Below are positions 1-13,061 of a stretch of 64,000 nucleotides of DNA, piece after piece (position 1 is the stretch's first letter; every line of letters starts with the position of its first letter). The notes under the pieces were generated by a model, which did not search any database, was not told the DNA's origin, and saw only the letters and a program-made list of their open reading frames with translations. This DNA comes from Chaetoderma sp. LZ-2023a. Lineage: Eukaryota > Mollusca > Caudofoveata > Chaetodermatida > Chaetodermatidae. The stretch is from contig CM067367.1 of the NCBI GenBank assembly GCA_034401795.1, forward strand, positions 53,774,269 to 53,838,268. Reading direction: 5' to 3'. The position numbers and the translations under genes were made by a program.

Positions 1-39
1 AACTCACTTTTGATCTTAGCCGAAAGGCCGAGAAGCGGG
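1..39 (-). ncRNA. U2 snRNA-like 5' end (cut by window edge)
   Basis: Read on the minus strand from about position 37, the sequence contains CGCTTCTCGGCC and then GGCTAAGATCAA, the highly conserved 5' end of spliceosomal U2 snRNA, with one mismatch in the short loop between them. The last ~10 bases before the edge agree less well with U2. The first two bases differ from the usual start. Only about 37 nt are inside the window, so a real gene cannot be told from one of the common U2 pseudogenes. If real, transcription runs leftwards out of the window. Confidence 0.55.
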
Positions 40-42
40 CCT

Positions 43-63
43 ATTACAGTCAAAAACTGTAAT
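43..63. repeat. 8-bp inverted repeat next to the U2-like 5' end
   Basis: ATTACAGT and ACTGTAAT flank a 5-nt spacer, forming a perfect small hairpin just outside the presumed U2 start. It may be chance or part of the upstream region; no function is claimed. Confidence 0.4.
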
Positions 64-174
64 CTAGCTCGACTCAATATTATTTCGCGCCATGAGAATG
101 CATGCATCGTAACTATTTTATTCATTTTTATGCGCCCACACGAAGTACGTTAATATTATGTGATTGAATCCATC

Positions 175-900
175 GTCCCTCTGTCCGTCCGTCCGTCCAT
201 TTAGTGTCCGGGCCATATCTCGGAAAGTTTTTAACCTACCCTCAAAATTCGTTTTTTCGGCGAATAGATTAGGGATAGATAACATGTTATGATTTAATTT
301 CGGCAAAATCCGCCCGTGTTCACCAGAATTATCTCCCTTGAAACACTTAAATTGTTTGTGCATCCGTCCGTTTCGTGTTCAGGCCATAGCCCGGAAACTT
401 TTTAACATACGTATACTGTATTTTTATCGAAGATGTGTCATGATGTACTTTCGGCAAAATCTTTCCTTATTCGCCAGCGTTATCTCCCTTGAAAGACAAA
501 ACCTTTTCCGAATTTTTCGTGCCCGGACCATATCTCGGAAGATTTTAACCTACCCTCACAATTTTTTTCAGTAAATAGATTAGGGATAGACGACATGTCA
601 TGATTTTCCCCGCAAAGTCTGTCCTTATTCGCCAGATTTATCTCCATTGAAGGACTAAAATTTGTCAGAATTTCTGTGTCCATGCCATATAACGGACAGA
701 TTTTAACTTACCCTCGCAAATTTTGTTCCAGATAAATAGATTAGGGATAGACTGAGTGTCATGATTCTTGTTTCATCAAAATCTGTCTATATTTTAGTAG
801 AGGTGTCATGATTTCGTTTAGGCAAAATCTATCCATATTTGCTAGAGTTATAGATCCCTTGAAAGACTAAAATTTTCGTGTCCGGGGCCATATCGCCGAA
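175..900. repeat. Degenerate tandem array, ~150-175 bp unit
   Basis: About five diverged units recur. The phrase GCCATATCTCGGAA followed by TTTTAACCTACCCTC appears near 211, 385, 529, 684 and 889 in decaying forms. Each is followed by AATAGATTAGGGATAGA, a CATGATTT...GGCAAAATC segment, and TATCTCCCTTGAAAGAC. A short TCCG run (about 183-198) sits at the left end. This resembles the tandem-core elements further right in style but has a different core. No coding potential is seen; short open frames here are by-products of the repeat. Confidence 0.75.
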
Positions 901-3900
901 TTCTTTAACTAAAATTCTTTGTTCAAGTAACATTGCGTGCGTATGTTGAGTTACACCACAACTCTTGTTGACAAATGTCAACGTTGGTTGCGAAAAATGT
1001 TTACGCTCGTATAATATATAGGGGTGTGGATGGGCGAGGTGGGCAAAATACGCCCTGCTGGAATTTTGGGAAAATAATCTAATGAAACACTCATTATCCA
1101 GAATAGTATACTTCCACATAATCACAATGCAAACAATGAAAAATGGCTTTTCTATTTACCATCTGCCTGTCAGAAGGTGGTATTGCTGTGTCTGCATGTC
1201 TATCCGGAGCTGTGTCTAAAAAGAAACTACTGATCCAAGTTGGCTCAAATTTTAACGAAACAAATAATCAATGTGAAAGATGATTTCTAGATTTTACCCG
1301 TGCCCCGGATATCCTGATCAGATCAAATTTTCTATCTAGGGCCTATATATCTCGGACTGATTCAATTTAACATAAATGTTAACACAAGAATGTGTATGAC
1401 CATGGTCATGATGGTGATCCGGAAATTAAAATTTAAAAAACCCTGAAAATCCGAAAAATGTTTACAATGTGACAAAATCTGGAGGTTGAAGGTCTGCAAT
1501 TTTTTTATTACTTCCCTAAAATTTTACCAAATAATGGCGAGATTTGTCATTGTATCTTATGATCTGAAAACCTGTCACTTCTAGGACAACATAAATTAAT
1601 ATAGCATATGCGAATGACTTGGCCCGGAATATGGAAAGTATTGTAGGCTTATGTGACCAATTTTCATTTCACATAGGTCCCCGCGCCCCCCCCCCCCCCC
1701 CCACACTCTTGTTGATCCCCATAGTCGTGTGCATACTGCACATATAGTGGGTAATTCGGCGCCTAATTTTCTTGACCAAACGGAGCAATTTCAAGCGAAT
1801 TATACCCAATGTGTGACCGTTGCAGATGTTTACTCAGTCAAAGTGTATCACTTAGTAACCCCTGGTATTGCTGTTATAGTCACATACACCCGCCCTGAAT
1901 CCGCATTACATGGTACACATCTGCGAGAGAATACCCATTGAATCGAATGACTGGTCTAGCATTCCCATGTTATTGATTTACAGGCCGTTGCTATGCATTT
2001 GTAAAGTACTTATTGCGCTGGTTGTGTACTATGCACTGTGTGTATGTATATTGTTGGATACCTTTATATTGCCAACGATCATGAGTCAGCACATTGACCA
2101 TCGCATTGCGCACAATGTGGTTATCCCTGCGCCGATCTTCATAGGAAAGATGTGTGGTGAGTGATGCGCAATCATTGTGTGACTGTATTCCTTTATAAGG
2201 AGAAAATGGCGGGCGTTGTGGCGGGAGCGTATTAAGATAGTATTGCCAAAACCTGTTTGTGGTAGTCGTGTGACATGTTACGGTTTTAAAGGAAATGTGG
2301 TTGACCTGACAATATTGAGGAGCTTGTGGAATCATATGGCCAGCGTGGTGTGAGTTATGTTGAATATACCTACACCCACCCAGGCCAGCTACATGTTCCA
2401 GACCAAGTCCATAGACACTGTGAGTGTTGCAAACGTTGTTTTTCCTAAGCACAATTGGAAAGCTTGGCAATCGATACATGACATGCATCTCATTCATCAG
2501 TCATCAGCGTTTCCAAAGCTGCATTGTCAAATGTCTCAAAATGAATCAAAGTTCCGATGTAAAGTGTTGGGTTTGCAAACCAATATTGTGGCATCAGTTG
2601 TTACTCTCCCTTTCCACTGACTATAGAATGCCATTTTTGCTCAGAAGAATGAGTCAATATTATTTCTTCTGTATAATTTATCAGTGATACTTTCCATTCC
2701 GTTTACAAGATTGTAAACTGCTCAACATTAAATTGTTTATGTGGTATTATGTTTGTAAGGTGACGCATTCACTAACCCCTCTTACTATACTATAATTAAG
2801 TGACTGACATCTGCCTCATATAACAAGCATGTCTGTAAGACATGAAAGTGAACGCATATGTCTACGCGTATACGGCTAGTTCTTTGTAGTTGTGTGGCTT
2901 GCGATGAAAAGGAATTCTTTGTACTTTGAGTTGTAGGTCGGTAATCTGTTATTAGGCAGTGACCTGCAGATAGCTGACGCTACATATAAATGATACGAAT
3001 CCTGACAAAAGCTTATTAGCGTATATGCATATCCCTTTGCGAGCCCGCATACATACGCGTTCACACAGCTGGTAACCAGTGTAGCAACATGTATAACAAA
3101 CAACACAGCACCGGTGGACCGCTCAAGTATTATACATCAAGCTAGCATAAGCCTGTTTTGGAGAACGGACAACTACTACTGGCAACCGGGCTCAGATGAA
3201 AACTGGCAAGGCGCAATGTGCGATTGATGGCAAGGTTATATTGATTCGTGGACTTGGACGGTCAGATAACGAATCCCCCATGCGCGGTGGGAATATATGG
3301 ACTATAATAGAAAGGGCATCCAGCAGACATGCAACATATCAGTGGCAAGCATAGGCATACGACCACGCTCTGTTCCGGATCATAGCTCAAAGAATATTGG
3401 CTTTTCTTTGTTCCAGATAACATGGAGCTCATGGGGTAAGCGATTCAGTTTAAATCAACCTTGTCTTGATACTGTAGAACCTTAAAGAGTGCATGTGCAT
3501 GTTAGCTTTGCGTGGAAGCGACTGTGCGTCTCTATCACAGTACACTGGCAACTTAGATCCAGTAGCAAGGAGGCGTCTACTGGCAAGAATATTGCTTTAG
3601 AAATTCTGAATATATTTAAGCCTACTACTATTTTTAAAGGTGCTGTCACTACGGAAGGGGCGCGCATAAATGTTTGAGCCAATGGAAACTAATTTGTGTG
3701 CCTGTACTCAGGATTTTAGTTTACTCGCAGGTTCATTGCGTAAAGGAACGTGAAAAGATTGGGACACGAATGCCGCGATGCTTATTCAAAACAACGTTAA
3801 TAGTTAGACAGAATAAAATAGGACGCGATGTAGCCCCCACCCCTATATTTGCTTAGTTTGTGTTTTTGGTTTGAATGAATTTTAATATTTGATAACCTGT

Positions 3901-3978
3901 CCAGCAACTTTATGTCGTAGAGTGTATCTGCATGCTATCGGAAATGTGATACAGGTGATAGGGCTATCTATTCCTTAT
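901..3978. other. Gene-poor AT-rich stretch with a poly-C tract
   Basis: I see no recognisable gene, transposon end or strong repeat over about 3 kb, apart from a 17-base C run at 1686-1702. A 168-codon open frame exists on the minus strand (1991-2497), but it has no recognisable motif, splice context or sensible composition, so it is not called. Confidence 0.5.
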
Positions 3979-4114
<136 letters not shown>

Positions 4115-4934
4115 TTTTTAGTGAAATCTTGTAATTTCCCAGTATCATCTTGGTACTCATTGTTAACTCGTCTAGTAGGCCTATACATGTGCATGATGGT
4201 TCTTATTATTCCAATATAACATGGTTATAGCTTACGCGTCCTTAACGATTTAAACGTCTGTACATAAAAGCCATACCCTGTTAGAATTATATGTAGCGAT
4301 ATGTTTATTCTTTGGACGTATACACGGCACAGCAATAACAGAATAATGGATTTGCCGACCCGAACGTTTGGCGCTCGATAGGTCGGTGTATATGCCTATA
4401 ACAAAAGCTATTCTGAAATACCAATAACATTAGGGAGGACACTTATTGCAGAAAGATCATTCTTTTGAAACAACTGGCACACAAAACACAAAGGACGAGA
4501 TCAATGTGGCATGGCCATGCTGACAGATTCTAAACGTAGCAGTTGACGCACCAAGTCAGAGCAGACGCCATTTTAGATGAAGTGGCAGCAGCATTGGCAA
4601 CCACGCTTTGGCCACTGATGACGTAGTCGCTCCATGGTGAGGGTATATTGATTGTCAGCCGCGTTCTGCTTTAACTGAGCCAGAGGCGCATTGGCACAAC
4701 ACATGGGACGGGTTATTTGCTCGTTGGTTGTCTGGCATTCGATACTGAGTTCTGCTATGTTTCTTCAAGGCTAACTTGTGCTGCTACCAGAGATAGTACC
4801 TAAAGACGTTATTCAGATTACCGTCAAAATGACAACGCATTACTATTATAATTATACCTAGACCTTATCTATCGGATTTCTTAATATCCAACTGATACGT
4901 GTTAACTTTTAATCTATGAGTCATAACTAGTACA
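4115..4934. other. No feature seen
   Basis: About 0.8 kb of unremarkable sequence. No coding region, RNA gene or clear repeat was recognised. Confidence 0.4.
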
Positions 4935-5833
4935 GTCGTCCGTCTGCGTCATCATTCTAGCGCACGCGGTTTTGTTTTGTCCAATTCGGATCGAATCTTG
5001 ATGAAAATGTTACGTAACGGTTCCACGAACCAACTATACATGTGTGTTTTTTCCATAAGAACTGTGAATTTTTAAGCTGAAAATGGTTTTACATAAGTCT
5101 TTGTGTACGCTGATTTCTAATTTGACACGTTTGAAACTGTCGTGTAAACGGTTTGACGGCCATCTTGGGTTTTTTCCTCCGAAAAAGCCCTTATTTAAGC
5201 AATGGGAAATTAAAGGTGTCTTCTCGTGAACCACTGGACCGATTTTAACCAAATTTGGTAGAAAGCATCCACACAGGGATCCCAGTTTGTTCAAATGACC
5301 AGCCTATTGGGCAGGTGGCCATCTTGGATTTGAGCCAATGTTTTAGAAACCTCTATAAAAAAATCTTCTGAAGTCGCTTTGGGTGACTGATTGGCAAATC
5401 ATGAAACATCATTTAGAGCAAAAGCTGAACCAAGTTTGTTCGAGAAAACATGATTAGCGAAATGCATTGGCGGCCATCTTGATTGATCTAATTTTTACCT
5501 CCTCCCGAACCGCAGAATGGAGCAGGCCGATATTTGTGAAATGTGATTAGGGCCTATTACGGGCCATTCAAGATTTCTCAAGGGACGTTCGTGCACTAAA
5601 CAAACATGGCTAGCATGGACCAATCAGAATTCAGTGTCTTGCTGACCACATTAAAGTTTGGGGGGTTTATTTGATGGATTTTGAAGCCGAAATTCGTTTT
5701 GTTTAGTTTTTTTAATATGCTGCTTTCAAATATGACACTTTCGAAACTGTGGGATAAAGGGGCTGGCGGCAATTTTAGAGTGTTTTCCCACAGAAAACTC
5801 CCATAGTAAAGCAATGGGATATATAAAATGGCT

Positions 5834-7307
5834 AGGGAAGAGCGGGGATGGTTCGGACAGATGCCTAATTCGGACACCCCTGTCCTGTCTCATGTTACAA
5901 ACTCCGTGACATATTCACGGCACAAGACTGATGTTTATTTATTGTCATAGTTGTGTTTTATATAAACCTTGTGGGTAGAGCGGGGATGGCTCGGACAGAT
6001 GGATGTCCAAACAACCCCTTCTAATGCCCAAACATCACGTGGTACGAACTCCGTGATTAGCTGAAAAGATCGATCTTACCTAAAGTTCGGATATGTTGTC
6101 GGGTAAGCAGGGTACCTCAACAACGTATCCGAACGACCGAGATTATAATCGGATAACGGTATCATGTGGTACAAATTCGTATTACGTGGTACACATTCTA
6201 GTCAATTACTCCTGCTTCAAGCCATTCTAAAAATAGAGGCGTGGCTTCTTCGAGAATACTTTTCTCGATCTCGTATCGAAGGAGATCTCGCGAGATACGA
6301 ATGGCTCCAAGCGAGACTAAAAGTGTACGCATGCGTACATACGTAAAGCAACCACGTGATGCTTCCGATCGGAGTACTGCGATAACGAACCCGAATTTAA
6401 CACCCTAGACACCATATTGTAAATCAAATGAAGTGTGACCTTTTCTTAAATAGCGTGGTATCGATGGACAAACCTACTCTGCATGGATGTCTGAAGACTC
6501 CGAATCATCCCTACTAAATTTGGTGTTTCTTTCTGACTTCCCGTTCAATGACTGAACAGTGTGTCAGCTAAATCCTGGCTGTTAATTGTCGAATAATGTT
6601 TCTGTAATTTTAATGTAATTAAAATGTTTATTTTGAGTGCAGACTAGACTATGCCCGGAAATACCCCACAGCCTGTCTAAAACATCCCTAACATAGGTGG
6701 TGGTTCAGACAGTTTAGAGGCTTACAAAACCCCTGCTATATACTGATCCCTATTAGATGCAGTTCTAAGTTTGATAACGTGCTTGTATACAACCAAGACG
6801 GTAAGCTGTATTCGGATACAATTTTAAACTCCCTGCCTTCACTCAAATCACCTTTCCAGAGTATCCATCTATCAATCTGACATCATATGATATCATAATC
6901 AACTAAGCGGCTTGTAGGATGACGTCATAATCATTACGTCATAAATGATTCTATATGGCCCGTCTTTAACTCTTAATAGTCCGACACGTTGTACGGATTG
7001 TTTGTCTCTCCGATTTAGTAAACATGGTGTTGAATATTTTGAAACTAATTTGACTGGACGAGCTTGCTGTCATGGGCATCAACAACGGCCAGTCAAATTA
7101 GTTCCAAAATATTCAATTGCTTACCTGTATAATTTTCTTAAAATTGATCGTCAGGGAGTTCAGAGATCGATCGATCACAACACGAGCGAGGTGTGGGTGG
7201 AGCTTAGCTATAGATGGACGGGCTCATAACTAAAAATGGAAAGGTCCATTGATTAATGACTAAGATGATTTTTTGTGAAACTGCCCGAACCATCCCCGCT
7301 CTCCCCT
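5834..7307. mobile_element. 1.47-kb inverted-repeat DNA transposon, non-autonomous
   Basis: The left end contains AGAGCGGGGATGGTTCGG and the right end its reverse complement. The terminal repeats match over about 27 bp with two mismatches and begin AGGG. The flanks carry GCT at 5831-5833 and 7308-7310, a candidate 3-bp target duplication, and the surrounding tandem-core sequence joins cleanly across the insertion. No transposase frame is present. A second copy of the left terminus starts near 5973. The interior holds a separate MITE (6849-7247). A 3-bp duplication would fit a PIF/Harbinger-like element, but the family is not established. Confidence 0.75.
6849..7247 (-). mobile_element. Palindrome-centred MITE (family A), complete copy
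   Basis: The element runs from CACCTTTCCAGAG to AATGGAAAGGTCC. Its centre is an inverted repeat of GAATATTTTGAAACTAATTT around a GC-richer loop. The order of landmarks (TGACGTCATAATC, TTAGTAAACAT, the palindrome, CTTACCTGTATA, GGGAGTTCAG, ATCGATCGATC, GTGGGTGGAGCTTAGCTA) recurs in the other copies, here in reverse orientation. It lies inside the 5834-7307 transposon. Confidence 0.8.
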
Positions 7308-8157
7308 GCTTCTCGAAAACCACTGGTCTGATTTAACTCAATTTGGTAAGAAGCATCCCTGGGCCATATGAATCTAACTTTGCTTATGCAAAGGTGAGGG
7401 GCCAATTTGGCCAGTGGACATCTTGGATTGGTCCATTTTTAAACAAGTGTTTAAAACTCGTCTTCTCCGAAACTGTTCTGCGGGTGCGATCGATTCTAAA
7501 GTGAGGAGGCAGCATCTAATGCAATAGCAGAACCAAGTTTGTTCGAGTGAACTTGATGGGCCAAATACTTTGACGGCCATCTTGGATAATCTACTTTTCA
7601 TGAAAACGACTTCTCCTGACCTGCTGAAGTAATCAGGTAAACATTTTTGGAAATATGATTAGAGACTAAGGGTCATTAAAGTTTGTCTCGCCGTTTTAGC
7701 GGCCATATCTTTTTAATGGATTTTCAAGCCGAAATTGGTTTTATCTAGACTTTTGGGTATGATGATTTCAAATTTCCGACTTTCGAATCTGTGGGATAAA
7801 CGGGTTGTCGGCCGTCATTGTTTTTCCCGCCAAAACACTCATAGTAAAAGAAAGGGGAATTTGTAATGCCTCATCGAGAATCACTGGACCGATTTGAACC
7901 AAATTTGGTAGGACGCATCCGTGTTCTTGTTGGAATTTTAACCAAATACCTTTTACGTACATGCAATGGCTTTTCTAGTTGAAATGCCTATGTACCAGGT
8001 GAGCGATACAGCCCATTGTGCCTCTTGTTTTTCACATCTGAGACTCTAGGCAAACTCGCTAATGGCTGCTTTATTACGCCAACATGTTGTAATGGATACA
8101 GTTACTGGATAAAGGCATACGTTTCACCTTTTTATTTATTACGTGAGTTCGTGTACA

Positions 8158-8163
8158 TGCGTG

Positions 8164-8211
<48 letters not shown>

Positions 8212-8226
8212 TTCGCGCGCGTGCGC
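8158..8226. repeat. (TG)n/(TGCG)n microsatellite
   Basis: Nine or so TG units run into about ten GCGT units. Cys/Val-rich open frames here are artefacts. Confidence 0.95.
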
Positions 8227-8228
8227 TA

Positions 8229-8935
8229 TCCCAAAAATTTTGTATTAATGGATTCACTAGAGACTAATCATCAAAATGCAGACGCCAAAATGTCTCGTGA
8301 AAAGGCTGCGCTTGATTCTATTCACATACTTCACATCTTATTATGCCCCATCCCAATGTACCTGGGATAGAGAGCGATTATATATGATTGGGGTTGGCTT
8401 ACGTTTGCTTTTTCAATTGATGTCACGGGACTGTGCAAGTGAAGTGTATGTATGCCCGGGCTTCCATTTGTGCGTGGGCAGTCCTACTGGGTGTATTTTC
8501 ACAAGATCTAGACCATGATGGCCCAACTATAGAAATTACTTTTCATTGTACCAACATAAGTTCGACTATAACGTACTCTAACCGATTTCGTCTGTGTTTG
8601 GACCTCGATTCGCGAAAGAATTGTTGATATTTTGGGTCAAACTTGCAAGGTAATTGTGTCTCAAGATAGCTGAAATTCAAATAAATGGATCGTCACAACC
8701 CTAGTCCACAACATCCCGGAGAAGTGCGGCGATGCAATTATGGAAATTCCATTTCCAGCTGATAGCTCGAGTTTTAGTGAAGGGATCCTCGATAAGTTTG
8801 GCGGCATTGGTTATATACCGACTGGCGCTGAAAAAACTATTGCTTATGAGGTTAAATGTCATCATGACACGTTTATGGAAACTGTGTTTCTGTATAATAT
8901 CTCCGGTTTTCCTGAAGGACATTTAGCAAAATGGA
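8229..8935. other. No gene seen
   Basis: About 0.7 kb of mixed sequence. Short overlapping open frames on both strands around 8700-9000 lack recognisable motifs and run into a MITE. Confidence 0.35.
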
Positions 8936-8937
8936 GG

Positions 8938-9215
8938 AATCCAGTTTTAGCTACGCCCCGGCCATCTTTAGCTAGGCTCCACCCACACTTTGCAGTGTTG
9001 GATTCGATCGATCCCTGAACTGCTGGACTAGAAAACTATACAGGTAAGTTGTTGATTATTTTGAAACTAATCTGACTGGGTGCTGTTGCTGCCTATACAG
9101 CGCCCATTTAAATCAGTTTCAAATTATTCAACATCATCTTTATAGTACAATTCGTACAACAACGCTTAGTCCGTCATCAAATTATAAGCGTTTGTGACGA
9201 AGTTATCTACGTCGA
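8938..9215 (+). mobile_element. MITE family A, diverged copy
   Basis: It carries CAGTTTTAGCTACGCCCC, CCACCCACAC, GATCGATCCCTGAACT, ACTATACAGGTAAG and a decayed central palindrome (about 9050-9135). The right part fades near 9215. Confidence 0.7.
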
Positions 9216-9476
9216 AATGTGACGGTTATGATGGTAAGAATAATATGAATAGATCCGCTAGAACATTCCATTGCACCCCACCCCTTCCCGTTGACAGCAC
9301 CTGCAGTATTCGTTTGATTTCAAGCGGAAAAGATCAAAGGTCATTGTAGCCTCGAAATCAGAAATCAGAAAACGGACTTGCAATCCAGAGTCCAGACATG
9401 GGTGTGTGACGTGGTGGGCAATATATCAGCAATCTCTGTATTAGTTTCGAGTCTTCGCTTGATACATATAATTGAT

Positions 9477-9855
9477 AAATCCAATCTGTCAGTCAAGTAT
9501 ATGACGCCACAATGAATTACGTCACGTGTAAGCTGACATCACAATAAATTACGTAATGGCGTAATGAATGACGTAGCTTATTCCTTCAGCAACTTCCGTT
9601 AGTTGTCCGAATTGTATGTCTTTACTATTTAATAGCCATTCTGTTGACTGTTTTGAAAGTGATTCGACGGGGCGTTGTTGCTGCCATAGACATCAACAGC
9701 ACCAAATCAATTTAATTTCAAATTATTCAGCAGCTTACCTGTATAGAAATTGAAATTCAGGGAGTTCAGGGTTCGATCGACCCCAATACAGACAAAGGGT
9801 GGATGGAACCTATATGGGTGGCGCATAGTTAAAAGTGGTTTCATCCATTGCGCGT
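9477..9855 (-). mobile_element. MITE family A, reverse copy
   Basis: Landmarks appear in reverse order: AATTACGTCA repeats, GAATTGTATGTCTTTA, palindrome 9640-9735, CTTACCTGTATAG, GGGAGTTCAGGGTTCGATCG, and a TCCATTG end. The central palindrome is imperfect. Confidence 0.7.
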
Positions 9856-12800
9856 TGACATAAATAACAAACCAAGGAATGGTCACGACAATCTATAATT
9901 AATGCAATAATATACTATATTATAAGCGGCAATATTGGAGACGGAGTCTGACATCCTTAAAGGCTTAAATTATATTGATTCAAACGTCTCTCTAACCCAG
10001 ATATGTATTGAACTGAGCATGGTGTAGCCCTGTGATCTATCAACGTGATTCCTCAAACAACGTGTTTGTCTGGAGAGTGGAAGAGCACATTTGTTATTTG
10101 CAAAATGTATTCTCCGCGAGTGGTCTCCATACCATCCATGCCTTCCCGCCATGCATACTTGATCTTGATCTTGATTAGTTATGGTGACATGGCATTCTTT
10201 CCCCGCACATTCGTCAAGTGGCTAAGCTAAATATGTTTGTTTTCCTATGATTAATTCTGTAAATTTAGTAGTATGATTTGTTAAGCTTTCTGCATTGCTT
10301 AGAAGATCTTTAGATATTTAGTTCCAATCCCAAATCGTATTGGAAATAAAGCCGAATTTAAAGATGTCGGTTCTCGCATAAATTTGATTGAAGTGGCTGT
10401 TGTGCATATTTTTGGTTTTCCGAATTGGCTTCTGTAGGCTGCTGCATATGAAATACATTTTGGTGGAGCCACTTTCTGACAAAATGTGAGCCCACTAATG
10501 CAAATTGCAACATAATTTATTTTATCACGCACTTCAGAAAGGCTCATAGAATAGAGCCATATAAAAGGTCATCCAAAATCTAAGTAGTGGAAAGCGCCTA
10601 GTTTGCAAAAATCCAAGATGGCCGCTACAATGTTTATCAATAACGGGTTTGGCCTCATTTTCCTTCACCCGGCCACGCTCTTCAGTACAAAGAATTGATA
10701 TATTTATAAAATAAATGGTGTCCTTAAAATTCAAGTAGGGGACCTACCTACTGCACATAAATAAAGGATGCCCACCACAATATTTGTCATTACATATTTC
10801 AAGTCTTATTTTCACTTCTGATCATGCTATTTTCATTTTTTTAAATATTCAATCCCATGTTTTTGTAAACGTAATGAAAATGTACATAAAATGTGTAAAT
10901 AACCATTTAGATTTCAAGCAGTGGACCCGTGATTCAACAGCTAGTGTCACATATTCGCTCGTAATTAATTATGTTTTATTCTTTCAAGATGTTAATCTAT
11001 ACAGTATAAATCTATCGATAATATAGAACTTGCAGTAGTACAAAAAGTATTCTTGTTAGCTTAAGGTTCAAAATGGCTACTAAAATATCTAGAAACGTTG
11101 ACAATTTTATAAAGCATCCATCAAATCAGAACGGACTAGTAACTGTCAGTTGTATTTTAAGTCGATGCATGACATGACAACTGTGGACGTCAAAAATTAT
11201 ACCAATCTTTCACCTGGACTTGCATGAAAAGCATGTAAGCAAATGATTTGAAAGATACTGATTATTGTTGGAATAGGACTTGCTTATAGAGCAAGATTTG
11301 ATGATGAATATTAAAGTTACGCATGGGCTGACAAGAAGACGTGGCAGTCTGGCAGAGGAGACGAGGTGTGTGGTTTGGTGGCACGTGTGGTTGTTGGCTG
11401 CAAATGATTGTCACCTGTGAACTTGGTCATATCGGACCTGACGTCAGTGAGCTTTTCCATTGCTTATATTGTGGTGGACCTTTTAGATGTTGTTCTCTGG
11501 GAATTTTTGGTAATAAATTATGTTACAATTTGTGTTCGCTTGGCCTACTTTTTGTCATAAAGTGTAAGTACTAAAACATTTCGCGTTTCTGGAAGTCCTG
11601 GTTCGGCGACCACTCGCTCAGAATACATTCGCCAATAACAAATGCTCATCTCCAGACAAAGCTTTGTGTTTGAGGAAACACGATGATAGATAATCAGGCT
11701 ACAACGTGCTCAATATTATACATAGCTAGATTGGAGACGCTTGAGTCAATATAATTTATGTTTTTCACATAGGGGTTGAGGACGTCAGACTGGTGCTCCC
11801 AGCCCTCACCCCACCCCACCCCACCACACCCCCTAGAGAACACTGGGAGCAGCTGGTTGTATGTTTTAATACCAGCTGGTTCGTGTGCGCATTCACACCG
11901 AACGGATTTGATTGGACGGTGGAGACTAAAGACATGTCCGTGTTGTGGAGCTAAAAGAAAGCAATGTTGTGTCCTGTTGATTACGCGGATATAGGGAAGA
12001 GAGATATGACGATTTAATCTATCTGCACATTTAGCAGAGAATAGAGAAGAAAACTTCTTTTGACAGAGTAAAGATTAAAGAAAAGAAAAGAAGGGTGGGG
12101 TTTGGGGGGGGGAGAAGTTGGAGGAACCAACACTGTTGGGGAAAATATTGTAGGTCATGCAATCAGTTGCTAACCTGTGGTCCTTCCATGCTGTATTTTG
12201 GTCGTGTACCCTGCAGTCCTGTGTGTTCATATACCACGGTTACGCGTTAGCCAACATGCATGCTTTATTCGAACAAGAGCCTAATACTATCCTAACTTAT
12301 TAACTTATCAATTAGTAGCTACTCCTCGAGACTTCCCCTCACTCGAAAGCGAATGGAGCGACTCACAATAGTGGTGGTGCAACAGAGGTCGGATCTGACC
12401 ATAGACAGAACTACCTGGTGTTTGAAACACCGAAATGGATACAAACAAGAAGTGGAAGGAGCACACAAAGGTCTTAAGGAGATTCACCACTCGCAGAGAT
12501 GATGCAGGATGGATGCAAAGACGGAGGTTGCAGAGGAAGCCACAGTTTCTCCTGCTAGTGTCCAGCTAGCGGAGTGAGGTCACCGCTCTCCGAGTGGATA
12601 CTCTACGACCTTCAGTGTTACGGGTGATGCAGTAACAGGGACAACTGTCTCCACCTACCATATGCACTGCAAGGTCGGTAACTATAACTACCTAACGTTT
12701 TGGTAATGCTCCGCTCTTAAATCGGGCTACTTGGTAATAAAAATAGCCATGTAGATGCTGAATGGCAGTTAATTTTATGCCTTGGCAGTAGCAAATAATA

Positions 12801-13061
12801 CCTTAGATGGAAGTAACTAACTTAATTGTGAAATCTAAGCAATAAAGTGCGTTGGATGGAAAGTGCTTACAGAGATGATTACGAATCCGTAGGTCTACTG
12901 TGGAAAGCTCCTAATGGTGAATGGTACTTAATAACATCTAAGGTAAATATGCTAAAGGGGGTGTTTAATACAAAGTGGCCGATAATGCAGAAAATGTTTA
13001 AACACTGGTTACAATTACCGTTAATTAACTGGTATGAGATGGCACACTAATTATGTACAAA
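9856..13061. other. Gene-free stretch with weak repeats
   Basis: About 3.2 kb with no supported gene. Two or three loose ~160-bp units occur at 10380-10800 (one contains ATCCAAGATGGCCGC). There is a C-rich tract near 11806-11834 (CCCCACCCCACCCC) and a G-rich tract near 12093-12113. Short open frames at 10299-11026, 11341-11574, 11776-11994 and 12847-13050 show nothing recognisable. Confidence 0.4.

Larger units (their letters stand above)
4935..8028. repeat. Tandem-core element, split by a transposon
   Basis: Units typified by CCAAATTTGGTAG and AGCATCC, CGGCCATCTTG, and CCATAGTAAAGCAATGGG occupy 5040-5830 and resume at 7311-7990. They end at 7996-8028 with the same terminal sequence (CAGGTGAGCGATACAG, then CCTCTTGT) seen at 37385 and 41933. 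The left limit is uncertain; GTCGTCCGTCTGCGTC near 4935 resembles the TCCG-rich zone at the opposite end of related elements. The 5834-7307 segment is a later insertion that separates two parts of one core. The reading frames are not conserved, so I do not regard this as coding. Confidence 0.7.

Noticed and set aside
1991..2497. 168-codon open frame on the minus strand
   Set aside because: No recognisable domain, unusual His/Tyr/Asn-rich composition, no splice or promoter context; compatible with chance.
5034..5294. Recurring 80-95-codon frames in the tandem-core repeats (also 5596, 34740, 35375, 35491)
   Set aside because: They are the same repeat unit read in a fortuitously open frame, broken in most units; no evidence for a protein.
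9700..9790. tRNA-type B box (GGTTCGATCGA) in MITE family A, suggesting a SINE
   Set aside because: No A box at the right distance, no cloverleaf, no poly-A tail; the element is instead bounded by inverted ACCTTTCCA-type ends.
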